From Sphingomonas sp. (lineage in GTDB: Bacteria > Pseudomonadota > Alphaproteobacteria > Sphingomonadales > Sphingomonadaceae): 45,619 bases of DNA. The DNA is taken from contig PAOI01000036.1 in the NCBI GenBank assembly GCA_002707985.1, positions 1 to 45,619 of the forward strand. Reading direction: 5' to 3'. The translations under genes and the position numbers were made by a program. The notes beneath the pieces are model-generated. The model worked only from the letters and a program-made list of their open reading frames with translations. It searched no databases and was not told the DNA's origin. How positions within the stretch are numbered: position 1 is the first letter of the stretch; every line of letters starts with the position of its first letter. Of the stretch, positions 24,673 through 33,133 are shown piece after piece.

Positions 24673-25188
24673 TCAGGCCTGGCCGACGCCTTCGCCGGTC
24701 GGAGCGTTCTGCTGATCGCGTTCGGCGCGCTGCTGAAGATAGAGCGCGTTGAAATCGATGGGTTCGAGCATCAGCGGCTGGAAACCGCCGTCGCGGACGG
24801 CATCGGCCAGCACGCGGCGCGCGAAGGGGAACAGGATGCGCGGCGCTTCGCCGAGCAGGAACGGTTCGATATGTTCCTGCGGAATGTTGCGCAGGCCGAA
24901 CAGGCCGCCATAGGTGAGGTCGACCAGAAACGCGGTCTGGCCTTCGATCTCGGCCCGGACCTCGATCTTCAGCGCGACTTCATAGGCATCGTCGCCGACC
25001 TGATTCGATCCGATGTTGAACTGCACGTCGAACCCGGGCTGGCCCTGCTTCTGGAAAATTCCCGGTGCGCCGGGATTTTCGAACGACATGTCCTTCACAT
25101 ATTGCGAAATCACGCCCGCGACAGGGCTGGTATCGGCGCCATTGGGCTGGGGGGTGCCGGTCGGATCGGCACTGGCGGTCTCAGCCAT
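24673..25188 (-). CDS. secB: Protein-export chaperone SecB
   Basis: 171 residues. SecB holds preproteins unfolded and hands them to SecA. The core reads QYVKDMSFENPGAPGIF, EVALKIEVRAEIEGQTAFLVDLTYGGLF, NIPQEHIEPFLLGEAPRILFPFAR and GGFQPLMLEPIDFNALY, a standard SecB. The start ATG 25188 has AAGGA upstream; the ATG further upstream extends into the region divergent to the tim44-like gene. The N-terminal extension before the core is Thr/Pro-rich and probably disordered. Confidence 0.96.
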   Translation of the reverse strand: MAETASADPTGTPQPNGADTSPVAGVISQYVKDMSFENPGAPGIFQKQGQPGFDVQFNIGSNQVGDDAYEVALKIEVRAEIEGQTAFLVDLTYGGLFGLRNIPQEHIEPFLLGEAPRILFPFARRVLADAVRDGGFQPLMLEPIDFNALYLQQRAERDQQNAPTGEGVGQA

Positions 25189-25351
25189 CGAAAAATCCTT
25201 CTTGTCTCTACGGAAAACCTTGCGCGCAGGCGCGTTTGGTAATTGGTCGCCGCGCGTAGCAGGCGGTTCGCGCCAGTTCAACGGCGCACTGCTGCGCATA
25301 TTTGAAACAATCGCCGCAAAGGCCTATGTACGCGTCAAAGGTTTCGGAGGC

Positions 25352-26008
25352 ATGGTGTCCACTTTCTATATCGTCCTGTTCGCTATGGTCGCGGCTTTTC
25401 TGGCGTTGCGCCTCTATTCGGTACTCGGCAAACGCACCGGGCACGAGCAGCAGCCGCTGCCCAAGGCAGCCGAGGAGCGCCCACCGGTGCAGCCGATGCC
25501 GCGCACGATCGACGTGCCCGCCGAACCGCGTGAGCCCCAGAACGGAGCGGTCGATCCGGCAGCGCGCTCCGGCGTTGCCGCCGTGATCAATGCCGATTCG
25601 AACTTCGATGTCGCGCAATTCATCGACGGCGCGAAATCGGCCTATGAGATGATCCTCAAGGCGTTCTGGTCCGGGGACGAGGAAACGCTGAAATGGCTGG
25701 TCGAGGATGACGTGCGCGAGGGTTTCTCCGCCGCTATCGCCGAACGCAAGGAGGCCGGCCACACGCTCGACAACCGCCTGATCTCGATCGAGACGGCGAA
25801 AATCGTCGATGCAAGCGTCGAAGGGCGCAATGCCCGGATCGCCGTGCGCTTCGATGCGGATATCGCCGCGGTGACGCGCGATGCCGACGGCAATGTCGTC
25901 GCCGGTTCGATGAGCGACGCCGTCGAAACGCACGATATCTGGACGTTTGCGCGCACGCTGCGCAGCGACGATCCCAACTGGAAACTCGCGGAAACCGACG
26001 AAGCCTGA
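25352..26008 (+). CDS. Tim44/TimA-like inner-membrane protein
   Basis: 218 residues. An N-terminal helix (STFYIVLFAMVAAFLALRLYSVLG) anchors it; a Pro-rich linker follows and the C-terminal ~140 residues (FDVAQFIDGAKSAYEMILKAFWSGDEETLKWLVEDDVREGF...) form a Tim44-like domain related to mitochondrial Tim44, known in alphaproteobacteria as TimA. CGGAGGC precedes the ATG. Divergent from secB, and followed by mltA after 31 nt. The proximity to secB and murJ suggests a link to export or envelope biogenesis; the actual role is inference. Confidence 0.9.
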   Translation: MVSTFYIVLFAMVAAFLALRLYSVLGKRTGHEQQPLPKAAEERPPVQPMPRTIDVPAEPREPQNGAVDPAARSGVAAVINADSNFDVAQFIDGAKSAYEMILKAFWSGDEETLKWLVEDDVREGFSAAIAERKEAGHTLDNRLISIETAKIVDASVEGRNARIAVRFDADIAAVTRDADGNVVAGSMSDAVETHDIWTFARTLRSDDPNWKLAETDEA

Positions 26009-26039
26009 TCGTTTCGGTCGGATGACAGGGGGGCGACGC

Positions 26040-27296
26040 ATGCGCGCATGGGGTGTGGCGGCAGTGGCGATGCTGCTGAGTGCCTGTTCGGGATCGCTGG
26101 TCCCGCCGGGCACCGGATATGGATCGGCGCCCTATGGCGGTTCGCCCAATGCGCCGGTCAACGAAGTGCCGGTGCGCCAGCCCACCCCCGCCACACCGAT
26201 TCCCGCCGTTCCCGCGCCGCCCGCACCCGCGGGCGCCGATGTCGCGGCCGGATCGGGCGTTGTCGCGGGGCCGAGCGTTGCGTCGCTGCCGATCAGTAGC
26301 GACGGCGCGGCGCGCGCGCTTGCCGCCTATCGCACCAGCTGCGGTTCGCTGAGCCGTCGTACCGATCAGTCGGGCCTGACCCAGCCCGCCGACTGGGCAG
26401 TATCGTGTCAGGCCGCGCAGAACTGGCCCGCGAATGATGCGCGCAATTTCTTCGCCCGCTATTTCGAAGCGGTGCAGATCGCCGACGGGGCGGCGTTCGC
26501 CACTGGCTATTACGAACCCGAAATCGCCGGTTCGCGTGAGCGGCGACCGGGATATGACGTGCCGATCTATGGGAAGCCCGACGATCTGATCGATGCCGAT
26601 CTGGGCGCGTTTTCCGACGATCTGGCCGGCAAGAAGATTCGCGGCCGGGTGGAGGGCAGCAATTTCGTGCCCTATTACGACCGCGCCGCGATCGAGGATG
26701 GCGCGCTTTCGCGGCGTGGCCTCGAAATCGCCTGGGCGCATGACCCGGTCGAGCTGTTCTTCCTGCAGGTCCAGGGTTCGGGCCGGTTGCGGTTGCCCGA
26801 TGGCGGTGTGATGCGGATTGGCTATGCCGGTCAGAATGGCCGCAGCTATACCGGTATCGGCGCGCTGATGCGCGATCGCGGGCTGCTGGCGCCCGGACAG
26901 GCGAGCATGCAGGGCATCATGCAATGGCTGCGCGACCACCCCGCCGAAGGACGCGCGATCATGCGCGAAAACAAGAGCTGGGTCTTTTTCCGCGAACTGA
27001 CCGGGCCGGGCCCGCTGGGCGCGATGGGCTATGCCGTCACTGGCCAGACGAGCGCGGCGGCGGACCCCAAATTCGTGCCGATGGGCGCGCCGGTGTTCCT
27101 GTCGATGGATCGTACCGACGCGACCGGCCTGTGGGTGGTTCAGGACACCGGCGGCGCGATCAAGGGCGCCAACCGCTTCGATACCTTCTGGGGCGCAGGG
27201 GATGATGCCCGTGCGATTGCCGGCGGCATGTCCGCGCGGGGGACGGCGTTCCTGCTGTTGCCAGTCGGTACGCTCGCGCGGTTCGGCGGACGGTGA
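26040..27296 (+). CDS. mltA: Membrane-bound lytic murein transglycosylase A
   Basis: 418 residues. The N-terminal MRAWGVAAVAMLLSACS has a lipobox (LSAC), so it is a lipoprotein. A Pro/Ala-rich linker leads to the MltA domain (GYYEPEIAGSRERRPGYDVPI, FFLQVQGSGRLRLPDG) and the 3D domain (VQDTGGAIKGANRFDTFWG), whose aspartates are the catalytic region. It cleaves glycan strands to 1,6-anhydro products. I chose ATG 26040 because GGGGGG sits 7 nt upstream and it gives the cleanest lipoprotein signal; an ATG at 26022 is the alternative. The smr stop-start overlap follows. Confidence 0.95.
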   Translation: MRAWGVAAVAMLLSACSGSLVPPGTGYGSAPYGGSPNAPVNEVPVRQPTPATPIPAVPAPPAPAGADVAAGSGVVAGPSVASLPISSDGAARALAAYRTSCGSLSRRTDQSGLTQPADWAVSCQAAQNWPANDARNFFARYFEAVQIADGAAFATGYYEPEIAGSRERRPGYDVPIYGKPDDLIDADLGAFSDDLAGKKIRGRVEGSNFVPYYDRAAIEDGALSRRGLEIAWAHDPVELFFLQVQGSGRLRLPDGGVMRIGYAGQNGRSYTGIGALMRDRGLLAPGQASMQGIMQWLRDHPAEGRAIMRENKSWVFFRELTGPGPLGAMGYAVTGQTSAAADPKFVPMGAPVFLSMDRTDATGLWVVQDTGGAIKGANRFDTFWGAGDDARAIAGGMSARGTAFLLLPVGTLARFGGR

Positions 27297-27874
27297 GCCG
27301 ATCCGGGCGGCGACTGGCGCCCGAGGAAGCCGCGCTCTGGAACCGGGTGATCGACTCGGTGCGACCGCTGCACGACACCCGCAAGCCCCGGATCACCGCC
27401 GATTCGCTGCCCGATCCCGCTCCGGAACCGGCGCGCGCGCTGCGCCAGCCGCAACAACATGGGCATCGTCCTGCACCCGCATCGGTGCCGCCGAAACGTG
27501 CGATTCCGGCGCAGGCTACGCTCGATGCAAGCTGGGACCGGCGGCTGTCGCGCGGGCTGGTGGCGCCCGACAGCAGCATCGATCTGCACGGTCACACGCT
27601 CGACGGTGCCTATGACCGGCTCGACCGCGGGCTGGCTTTCGCCATCGCCCGGGGGGACCGGGTGTTGCTGCTGATCACCGGCAAGCCGCCGCGCGCCGAT
27701 GCCGAGCGGCCCTATGCGCGCGGTGCCATCCGCGCTGCCGTGAACGACTGGCTCGCCGCCTCGCGCCATGCCGACCGGATCGCGGCGGTGCGCGGCGCGC
27801 ATCCGCGCCATGGCGGGCATGGCGCGCTATATATTGTGTTGCGCCGTCCCCGCCCGGCACCATCAAAATCTTAA
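27293..27874 (+). CDS. Smr-domain protein
   Basis: 193 residues from a GTG that overlaps the mltA stop (GTGA). The C-terminal Smr domain shows the typical IDLHGHTLDGAY, LLLITGK and HGGHGALYIVLRR. Small stand-alone Smr proteins are believed to be nucleases or nucleic-acid-binding; the N-terminal ~90 residues are basic, Pro-rich and unconserved in appearance. The pairing with mltA is common in alphaproteobacteria in my knowledge; a functional link is not obvious. Confidence 0.92.
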   Translation: MSRSGRRLAPEEAALWNRVIDSVRPLHDTRKPRITADSLPDPAPEPARALRQPQQHGHRPAPASVPPKRAIPAQATLDASWDRRLSRGLVAPDSSIDLHGHTLDGAYDRLDRGLAFAIARGDRVLLLITGKPPRADAERPYARGAIRAAVNDWLAASRHADRIAAVRGAHPRHGGHGALYIVLRRPRPAPSKS

Positions 27875-27925
27875 CTCTTGTCTGGCAATCAGCGGTCCAT
27901 GGATGCTGCGTCATGCGCAGGACGG

Positions 27926-29620
27926 ATGGGGGATTGGTCGGACAAGGTGGAAGGCTTTTCGCTCAAAAGTCGCGCTATCGCTTTTGCAATGTGCGCCGGC
28001 GCCGTGGCCTTTATCCTGGCGCTGACGGCGACGTCGCACGGCATGCTGAGCATGGACAGCGCGGCGCGCGCGCTGATCGTCGCGATCATTTGCGGAACAA
28101 TGTGCTGGGCCTCGGCCGAACGCACGATTTCGGCCACGGCTGGAGCGATCGATGCTGCCATCGAGCGGCTTTCGCGCGCGGCGAATGGCGATCTTGAAAG
28201 CGAGATACCTGAAGAGGTTGCCGCATGCGTGCCGCCGCTGGCGACCGCGATGACGCGGCTGTTCAGCCAGCTTCACGCCAATTTCGAAAGCGTCCAGCGA
28301 CTGGCGATGTTCGATCCGGTTACCGGCCTGCCCAATCGCACCAATTTTCGCCGTACCGTCGAACGGATGCTGACCGAATTGCCGCCCGATGCCGTGGCCG
28401 GCCTTTATTTTATCGACCTCGACAAGTTCAAGACGGTCAACGACACGCTGGGCCATGCCACGGGCGACATGTTGCTGGGCATGGTGGCCAACCGGTTGCG
28501 CGCCGTTGCCGAACGCTACGCTGCCGAGCATGCGGGGCGCCAGCCGCTGATCGGGCGTCTGGCCGGCGACGAATTCACGATGTTCTTCCCCGAATTGCCG
28601 AACATCCGCGACGCCGAACGGCTGGGGCGGGCGATGCTGTTCGCGCTTTCCGAACCGTTCGACCTTGCCGATCAGCAGGTCGAGATCGGCGCTTCGATCG
28701 GGATCGCGCTGCGCCCCGAACATGGATCGAACCTGACCGATCTGATGCGCGCCGCCGATGCCGCCATGTATCACGCCAAGGGGCAGGGGCGCGGTCGCGC
28801 CGAGCATTTCACGGACATATTGGCGGCAGAGATTGCCGAACGGGCGCAGCTGGAAAGCGATTTGCGCGATGCAGTCGACAAGCAGCAATTCGCGCTTGTC
28901 TATCAGCCGCAGCTGAGCGCCGCCAACGGACACATCGTCGCGGCCGAGGCGTTGCTGCGGTGGCGCCATCCCGACGGGCTGAAAATGCCCGGCGCCTTCA
29001 TCGATCGCGCCGAGGAAATCGGCCTGATGGTCGAAATCGGCGAATGGGTGGTGACCAATGTCGCCGAGACGATCTCACGCTGGAGCAAGCTGGGCGTCGA
29101 GCAGCGGCTGGCGATCAATATCAGCCCGCGCCAGCTGGACCACGCGTCCTTTTTCCGCCGGTTGCGCGAAGCGATGCATGCGGCGTCGGCTCCGGCATCG
29201 CTGCTGGAGCTCGAGATTACCGAAACGCTGGCGATGCATTGTTCCGACGATGTGATTGATGCGATTGCCGAGTTGCGCGCGGATGGCGCGATCATCGCGA
29301 TCGACGATTTCGGCACGGGCTATACCAATCTGACCCGGCTGCGCGAATTGCCGGTCGATCGCATCAAGCTGGACCAGAGCCTGATCCGCCATGTCGCCGA
29401 CAGCCGCGAAGCACGTGCGATCGCGCAGGCCGTGATCGGGCTGGTGCATGGGCTGGGCCGCGAAGCCGTTGCCGAGGGGATCGAGACCCAGGCTCAGGCC
29501 GAAGTGCTGCGCGTGATCGGATGCGACGCGCTGCAGGGCTATGTCTTTGCCCAGCCGATGGCCGAATCCGAATTTCTGAGCTGGGTGCGTCAGCCCAATG
29601 TGCAGGCGCTGCGCGCCTGA
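27926..29620 (+). CDS. GGDEF-EAL membrane protein (cyclic di-GMP metabolism)
   Basis: 564 residues. Two N-terminal helices (about 17-35 and 47-62) are followed by a linker, a GGDEF domain (about 125-295) and an EAL domain (about 305-555). The GGDEF motif reads AGDEF (213-217). The EAL domain has EALLRW (341-346), NISPR, ELEITE, DDFGTGYTN, KLDQSL, EGIET and Q, i.e. the metal and catalytic residues, so phosphodiesterase activity is likely; cyclase activity is uncertain. Starts at 27899 (ATG) and 27878 (TTG) are alternatives; I prefer 27926, with AGGACGG upstream. The stop abuts the dapE stop. Confidence 0.92.
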   Translation: MGDWSDKVEGFSLKSRAIAFAMCAGAVAFILALTATSHGMLSMDSAARALIVAIICGTMCWASAERTISATAGAIDAAIERLSRAANGDLESEIPEEVAACVPPLATAMTRLFSQLHANFESVQRLAMFDPVTGLPNRTNFRRTVERMLTELPPDAVAGLYFIDLDKFKTVNDTLGHATGDMLLGMVANRLRAVAERYAAEHAGRQPLIGRLAGDEFTMFFPELPNIRDAERLGRAMLFALSEPFDLADQQVEIGASIGIALRPEHGSNLTDLMRAADAAMYHAKGQGRGRAEHFTDILAAEIAERAQLESDLRDAVDKQQFALVYQPQLSAANGHIVAAEALLRWRHPDGLKMPGAFIDRAEEIGLMVEIGEWVVTNVAETISRWSKLGVEQRLAINISPRQLDHASFFRRLREAMHAASAPASLLELEITETLAMHCSDDVIDAIAELRADGAIIAIDDFGTGYTNLTRLRELPVDRIKLDQSLIRHVADSREARAIAQAVIGLVHGLGREAVAEGIETQAQAEVLRVIGCDALQGYVFAQPMAESEFLSWVRQPNVQALRA

Positions 29621-29626
29621 TCAGGC
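29615..29626. repeat. Palindrome containing two opposing stop codons
   Basis: GCCTGATCAGGC, a perfect 12-nt palindrome whose centre is formed by the stop codon of the GGDEF-EAL gene and, on the other strand, that of dapE. It may act as a tiny bidirectional hairpin; no T-run flanks it. Confidence 0.35.
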
Positions 29627-30739
29627 GAAAGCGCGCGCAATTATTTCCGCGTAGACATCGGTGAGCGCATGCAAGTCGCGCAGCGCGACGGCTTCGTCGA
29701 GCTTGTGCATCGTTGCGTTGAGCAGACCGAATTCGATCACCGGGCAAAGCGCCACCAGAAAGCGCGCGTCTGAAGTGCCGCCGCTGGTCGAAAGCTCCGG
29801 CGTGATGCCCAGCTTCGCCTCGATCGCGCCTGACACCAGATCGGAGAGCGTGCCGGGTTGCGTGAGAAAGGCCTCGCCCGATATTCGGGCTGTGATTTCC
29901 GCTTCCGGAGCATGGCGCAAAATCACCGTGCGGATACGCTCGACCAGGTCGGCGCCCTGGTGCAAGGCATTGAAGCGGATGCTCAATCGTGTCGCGGCGC
30001 TGCCGGGGATGACATTGACGCTCCCGCCATGCGTTGCGAGTTCGGTGATTTCGATGTTGGACGGCTGGAACCACTCCGTCCCCGAGTCGAGTATGATCGC
30101 ATCGATTTCCGCCAGCGCGCGCGCCAGCTTCGGCGCAGGATTGTCCGTCAGATGCGGATAGGCGACATGGCCCGAATGGCCCGGGACGGTGATCCAGAAA
30201 TTGACCGATCCGCGTCGTCCGATCTTGATCGTGTCGCCAAGCCGCGCGACCGATGTCGGCTCGCCCACCAAACAAAGATCGGGCCGTAAGCCGCGCTGAT
30301 TCAGCCGATCGATGATCGCACGTGTGCCGAAAATGGCCGGACCTTCTTCGTCCCCGGTAATGAGCAGGCTGATCGTGCCGTTCACAGGCGTTCGAGCCAC
30401 TGCGGCGACAAAGGCGGCTATCGCGCCCTTCATGTCCACCGTGCCGCGACCGAAGAGTAGGTCTCCGCGGATTTCGGGCGTGAACGCTCCCCCTGTCCAG
30501 CCTTCGCCGCCCGGCACGACATCGAGATGTCCGGCAAAAGCGAAATGGCGTTCTCCTTCGCCCCGGATCGCGATCAGATTTTCGACAGGACCATCGGGCG
30601 CCTCGCCGCAAATGAAACGCTCCACGGCGAACCCCAGAGGTGTCAGCGCCAGTTCCAATGCGTCGAATACGGCGCCGCGCGCGGGAGTAACGCTCTCGAC
30701 ACCCACAAGCTTCTTGGTAAGTTCAACCGTATCAATCAA
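29621..30739 (-). CDS. dapE: Succinyl-diaminopimelate desuccinylase
   Basis: 372 residues. It removes succinate from N-succinyl-LL-diaminopimelate in lysine and peptidoglycan precursor synthesis. Metal and catalytic residues of the M20 family are in place: His71 and Asp73 (GHLDVVPGG), Asp102 (GRGTVDMKG), Glu131-Glu132 (GDEEGPA), GEPTS and His345 (NATMHKLDE). Length and motifs fit DapE rather than general M20 peptidases. Its stop abuts that of the GGDEF-EAL gene, and it diverges from the PhyH-type gene across 85 nt. Confidence 0.95.
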   Translation of the reverse strand: MIDTVELTKKLVGVESVTPARGAVFDALELALTPLGFAVERFICGEAPDGPVENLIAIRGEGERHFAFAGHLDVVPGGEGWTGGAFTPEIRGDLLFGRGTVDMKGAIAAFVAAVARTPVNGTISLLITGDEEGPAIFGTRAIIDRLNQRGLRPDLCLVGEPTSVARLGDTIKIGRRGSVNFWITVPGHSGHVAYPHLTDNPAPKLARALAEIDAIILDSGTEWFQPSNIEITELATHGGSVNVIPGSAATRLSIRFNALHQGADLVERIRTVILRHAPEAEITARISGEAFLTQPGTLSDLVSGAIEAKLGITPELSTSGGTSDARFLVALCPVIEFGLLNATMHKLDEAVALRDLHALTDVYAEIIARAFA

Positions 30740-30824
30740 GTCGGGCTCCTGAATTCGACGATGTTTGTACTGGTGGGAATCCTCACGAGACGGCTAACAG
30801 CGTGGATCGTCCGGGGGGAAGGGA

Positions 30825-31577
30825 ATGACAGGATTCATCGGGGACTGGCTTGCGATACAACGGCGCTACATCCCGCGCCGGGGCAATGGCAATCCCTGGG
30901 TCGAAGGATTGCGTAAGCAGGGCTATCATATTGAGCCCAACGCCTTCTCCACTGTTCAGGTCGCGGCGATGCGCGCGGCGGTTCCCAATCTCGAAACATT
31001 GCGTGATTCGCCCGACGAGACCGGCACGCGCCTGTTGCACGATGCCCGCAACCTGCCCGAGTTTGGGACCTTTTTCGAGGATATCCGCATCGCCGCTGCG
31101 GTGCGGGAAATTATAGGCGCCGAAGCGACGATGCTGCGCTCGACCGTCCAGCTTCGGTATCAACTCGGGCGCACCGGATCGTTCGATCAGTTTTTTCATT
31201 TCGACAGTTGGCGGCACCGGATCAAGTGCTTTCTCTATCTCTCTGATGTCGGACCACAAAACGCGCCCTTGATATATGCGCCGACCACGCACCGGCGACC
31301 GTTTCGCCTGGCGCGCGATCTGGAAATTCGGCGACATACGGCGACCCAGGACAATTCCTATCTCGCCGATCTCGAGAGCCAGTTTGTCGGCGCACTGTTT
31401 CCCCATCAGGCGCAGCGGATGTTTCATCGGCTGGCGATCCGTCCGGTCGAACTCACCGGGTCCGCCGGAACGCTGATATTGTTCGACGCACGCGGATTTC
31501 ACCGGTCCAAGCCGCTGGAGGCAGGATGCAGGACGATCCTGTCGAGTTACTGGATCAAGCAGGGAGAGCATATATGA
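30825..31577 (+). CDS. PhyH-type Fe(II)/2-oxoglutarate-dependent dioxygenase
   Basis: 250 residues. The jelly-roll iron site is visible as His125-Phe-Asp127 (QFFHFDSWRH) and His226 (ARGFHRSKP), with Arg236 (CRTILSSYW) placed to bind 2-oxoglutarate. The order and the FDARGFHR run are typical of the phytanoyl-CoA dioxygenase family, which hydroxylates lipids, amino acids or natural products. Substrate unknown. A GGGGAAGGG stretch precedes the ATG. It is the first of four plus-strand genes; the next gene starts inside its stop codon (ATGA), so translation is probably coupled. Confidence 0.87.
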   Translation: MTGFIGDWLAIQRRYIPRRGNGNPWVEGLRKQGYHIEPNAFSTVQVAAMRAAVPNLETLRDSPDETGTRLLHDARNLPEFGTFFEDIRIAAAVREIIGAEATMLRSTVQLRYQLGRTGSFDQFFHFDSWRHRIKCFLYLSDVGPQNAPLIYAPTTHRRPFRLARDLEIRRHTATQDNSYLADLESQFVGALFPHQAQRMFHRLAIRPVELTGSAGTLILFDARGFHRSKPLEAGCRTILSSYWIKQGEHI

Positions 31578-32113
31578 GCGGCGGGACGCCGGACTGGGTC
31601 GATTACGCGCAGTTGCTGATCGCGACGGTGAATGTCGGCGTGACCGCTGCAATCGCCGTGAGCGTTGCGAAGGGCGCGCGCAGGAGCGAACAGGTCCAGA
31701 ACCTCGCTGCGGTGTACGAGCAATGGTACAAGAAGAAAGAACTCAGCATGACGATCCCCGCGATCACGCGGGCGGATGCGGAAATCTATGTCGACCAGAA
31801 GCTGCCCACCAATGTTCAGATCGAACGCCATCAGGTTTATATCTGGAAGGTGCTCATCGTCGATGTGTTGTTCAACAGCTATGTCGCAATGAAGAAAGGC
31901 GCCTATCCCAAGGAGGTGTTCGACGAGGATATCGCCTCGCATTTCGGTGCGTTGGCCAAGCATGATCCCTTGGCGATCAAGGAGATCATCGAGACGCGAG
32001 GGTATGTCGGCGAGGGGCTGGTGGGCGAATTCAATGCCATCGTGACGCGGGAACTGGCGAAATATCTGCCTGAGCCCTCGACCACGTCAGGCGATGACGA
32101 GGATGGCGCATGA
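31574..32113 (+). CDS. Membrane-anchored protein of unknown family
   Basis: 179 residues. The N-terminus has one hydrophobic segment (about 9-30, YAQLLIATVNVGVTAAIAV), followed by a hydrophilic, mostly helical body with conserved-looking blocks (NLAAVYEQWYKKKE, YIWKVLIVDVLFNSYVAMKKGAYP) and an acidic tail ending DDEDGA. The pattern resembles small bacterial DUF4760-like membrane proteins only vaguely, so I do not assign it. The start is ATG 31574, overlapping the dioxygenase stop by 4 nt; an earlier in-frame ATG at 31526 lies well inside that gene. The cupin gene starts in its stop codon. Confidence 0.75.
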   Translation: MSGGTPDWVDYAQLLIATVNVGVTAAIAVSVAKGARRSEQVQNLAAVYEQWYKKKELSMTIPAITRADAEIYVDQKLPTNVQIERHQVYIWKVLIVDVLFNSYVAMKKGAYPKEVFDEDIASHFGALAKHDPLAIKEIIETRGYVGEGLVGEFNAIVTRELAKYLPEPSTTSGDDEDGA

Positions 32114-32577
32114 TGCCCAAGCTCGATCTCGATACAATCCCTTTGACGAATGCGACCGGCTATCCCGAGCCGTTCGATCAGCCGGTGGCTGGGCGCTGGT
32201 ATCGGCGGCTCGCGCCCGCTGGCGGCCTGACGCATATGGGCGTCAGCCATGTCACGCTGAAACCCGGCGCATGGTCGTCGCAGCGCCACTGGCACGCCGA
32301 TGAGGATGAATTTGTCGTCATGCTGTCGGGTGAGGCGGTGCTGATCGAGGATGACGGCGAAACCGTGGTCGGGCCGGGCGACTGTATCGCCTTTCCGGCA
32401 GGCGCGGAGAACGGCCACCATCTGCAAAACCGCAGCGATCGTGACTGTGTGTTTATCGCGATGGCGGCGGGGCCGAAGGACAAGGGCGGGAGCTATCCCG
32501 ATATCGACATGGTGTTTCGCCCCGACGGATATTTCCACAAGGACGGCACGCCCTATGGCGCCAGGCGGACGCCCTGA
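32110..32577 (+). CDS. Cupin-domain protein
   Basis: 155 residues, one cupin barrel. Motif 1 is HWHADEDEFVVMLSGE with His60, His62 and Glu67; motif 2 contains PGDCIAFPAGAENGHHLQN with His103. The metal-binding residues are thus complete. The family spans sugar isomerases, dioxygenases and regulators. It overlaps the preceding gene by 4 nt and is followed after 28 nt by the YCII-like gene. Together with a PhyH-type oxygenase this suggests a small metabolic pathway, but the substrate is unknown. Confidence 0.87.
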   Translation: MMPKLDLDTIPLTNATGYPEPFDQPVAGRWYRRLAPAGGLTHMGVSHVTLKPGAWSSQRHWHADEDEFVVMLSGEAVLIEDDGETVVGPGDCIAFPAGAENGHHLQNRSDRDCVFIAMAAGPKDKGGSYPDIDMVFRPDGYFHKDGTPYGARRTP

Positions 32578-32605
32578 AAACGCGCGAACCGGCGGAGGCT
32601 GGAGC

Positions 32606-32944
32606 ATGACCAAATACCTGATTTCCTTCCCCAGCGAAGCGATGGTGCTGAGCGAAGCCGATCTGGAAGCGGCCGGTCGCGATTCGCGCGCGGTGATCGC
32701 GGCGGCAAAGGCGGCGGGCGTCTATGTGTTTGCCGGCGGGATCAACGAAGGTGTCGAGCCGGTAAAGGTCGCTGCGGACGGTGCAATCTCAGCCGAACTT
32801 TATCCGGGCAGCCAATTGGCGGGCGGTTTTGCGGTGTTCGAACTGCCGAACCGCGAAGCAGCGGTGATATGGGCCTCGCGGCTCGCCGCAGCATGCCGGT
32901 GCGATCAGGAATTGCGCGAATTCATGTACGATCCTGCGAGTTAG
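32606..32944 (+). CDS. YCII-related small protein
   Basis: 112 residues. The pattern (MTKYLISFPSEAM, a helix with ADLEAAGRDSRAVIAAAKAAG, VYVFAGGINEG, GGFAVFELPNREAAVIWASRLAAACRC) fits the YCII/DGPF ferredoxin-like family, small proteins of uncertain, possibly enzymatic role. GGAGGCTGGAGC precedes the ATG. Last gene of the dioxygenase unit; it converges on the 54-residue gene with 10 nt between. Confidence 0.82.
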   Translation: MTKYLISFPSEAMVLSEADLEAAGRDSRAVIAAAKAAGVYVFAGGINEGVEPVKVAADGAISAELYPGSQLAGGFAVFELPNREAAVIWASRLAAACRCDQELREFMYDPAS

Positions 32945-32954
32945 CTGCGGGCGT

Positions 32955-33119
32955 TCAGCCGTCGTCGCTGTCGCGCTCCGACTTGTCCTTGCCGCGGTTC
33001 GCATTCGCCATTGCCGCGCCGATCGCGACACCCAGTGCGATGCCGACCGCGATATTGTCCATCGCCACGCCCAGCGCGATGCCGACACCGATGCCGATGG
33101 CGAGTTTCGATCCGTCCAC
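32955..33119 (-). CDS. Small glycine-zipper membrane peptide
   Basis: 54 codons from a GTG with AGAGAGGC upstream. The body (KLAIGIGVGIALGVAMDNIA, then VGIALGVAIGAAMANANRG) is two glycine-zipper hydrophobic segments, followed by a charged tail (KDKSERDSDDG). Such patterns occur in small membrane proteins and membrane-active peptides. It follows the GST gene by 14 nt in the same direction. Too short for confident family assignment; the regular repeats and ribosome binding site make it credible. Confidence 0.65.
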   Translation of the reverse strand: MDGSKLAIGIGVGIALGVAMDNIAVGIALGVAIGAAMANANRGKDKSERDSDDG

Positions 33120-33133
33120 GGCCTCTCTCTCCC

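Noticed and set aside
23079..24752. 557-codon plus-strand frame opposite murJ
   Set aside because: Arginine-, aspartate- and glutamine-rich composition without motifs; murJ on the other strand is unmistakable, so this is its antisense shadow.
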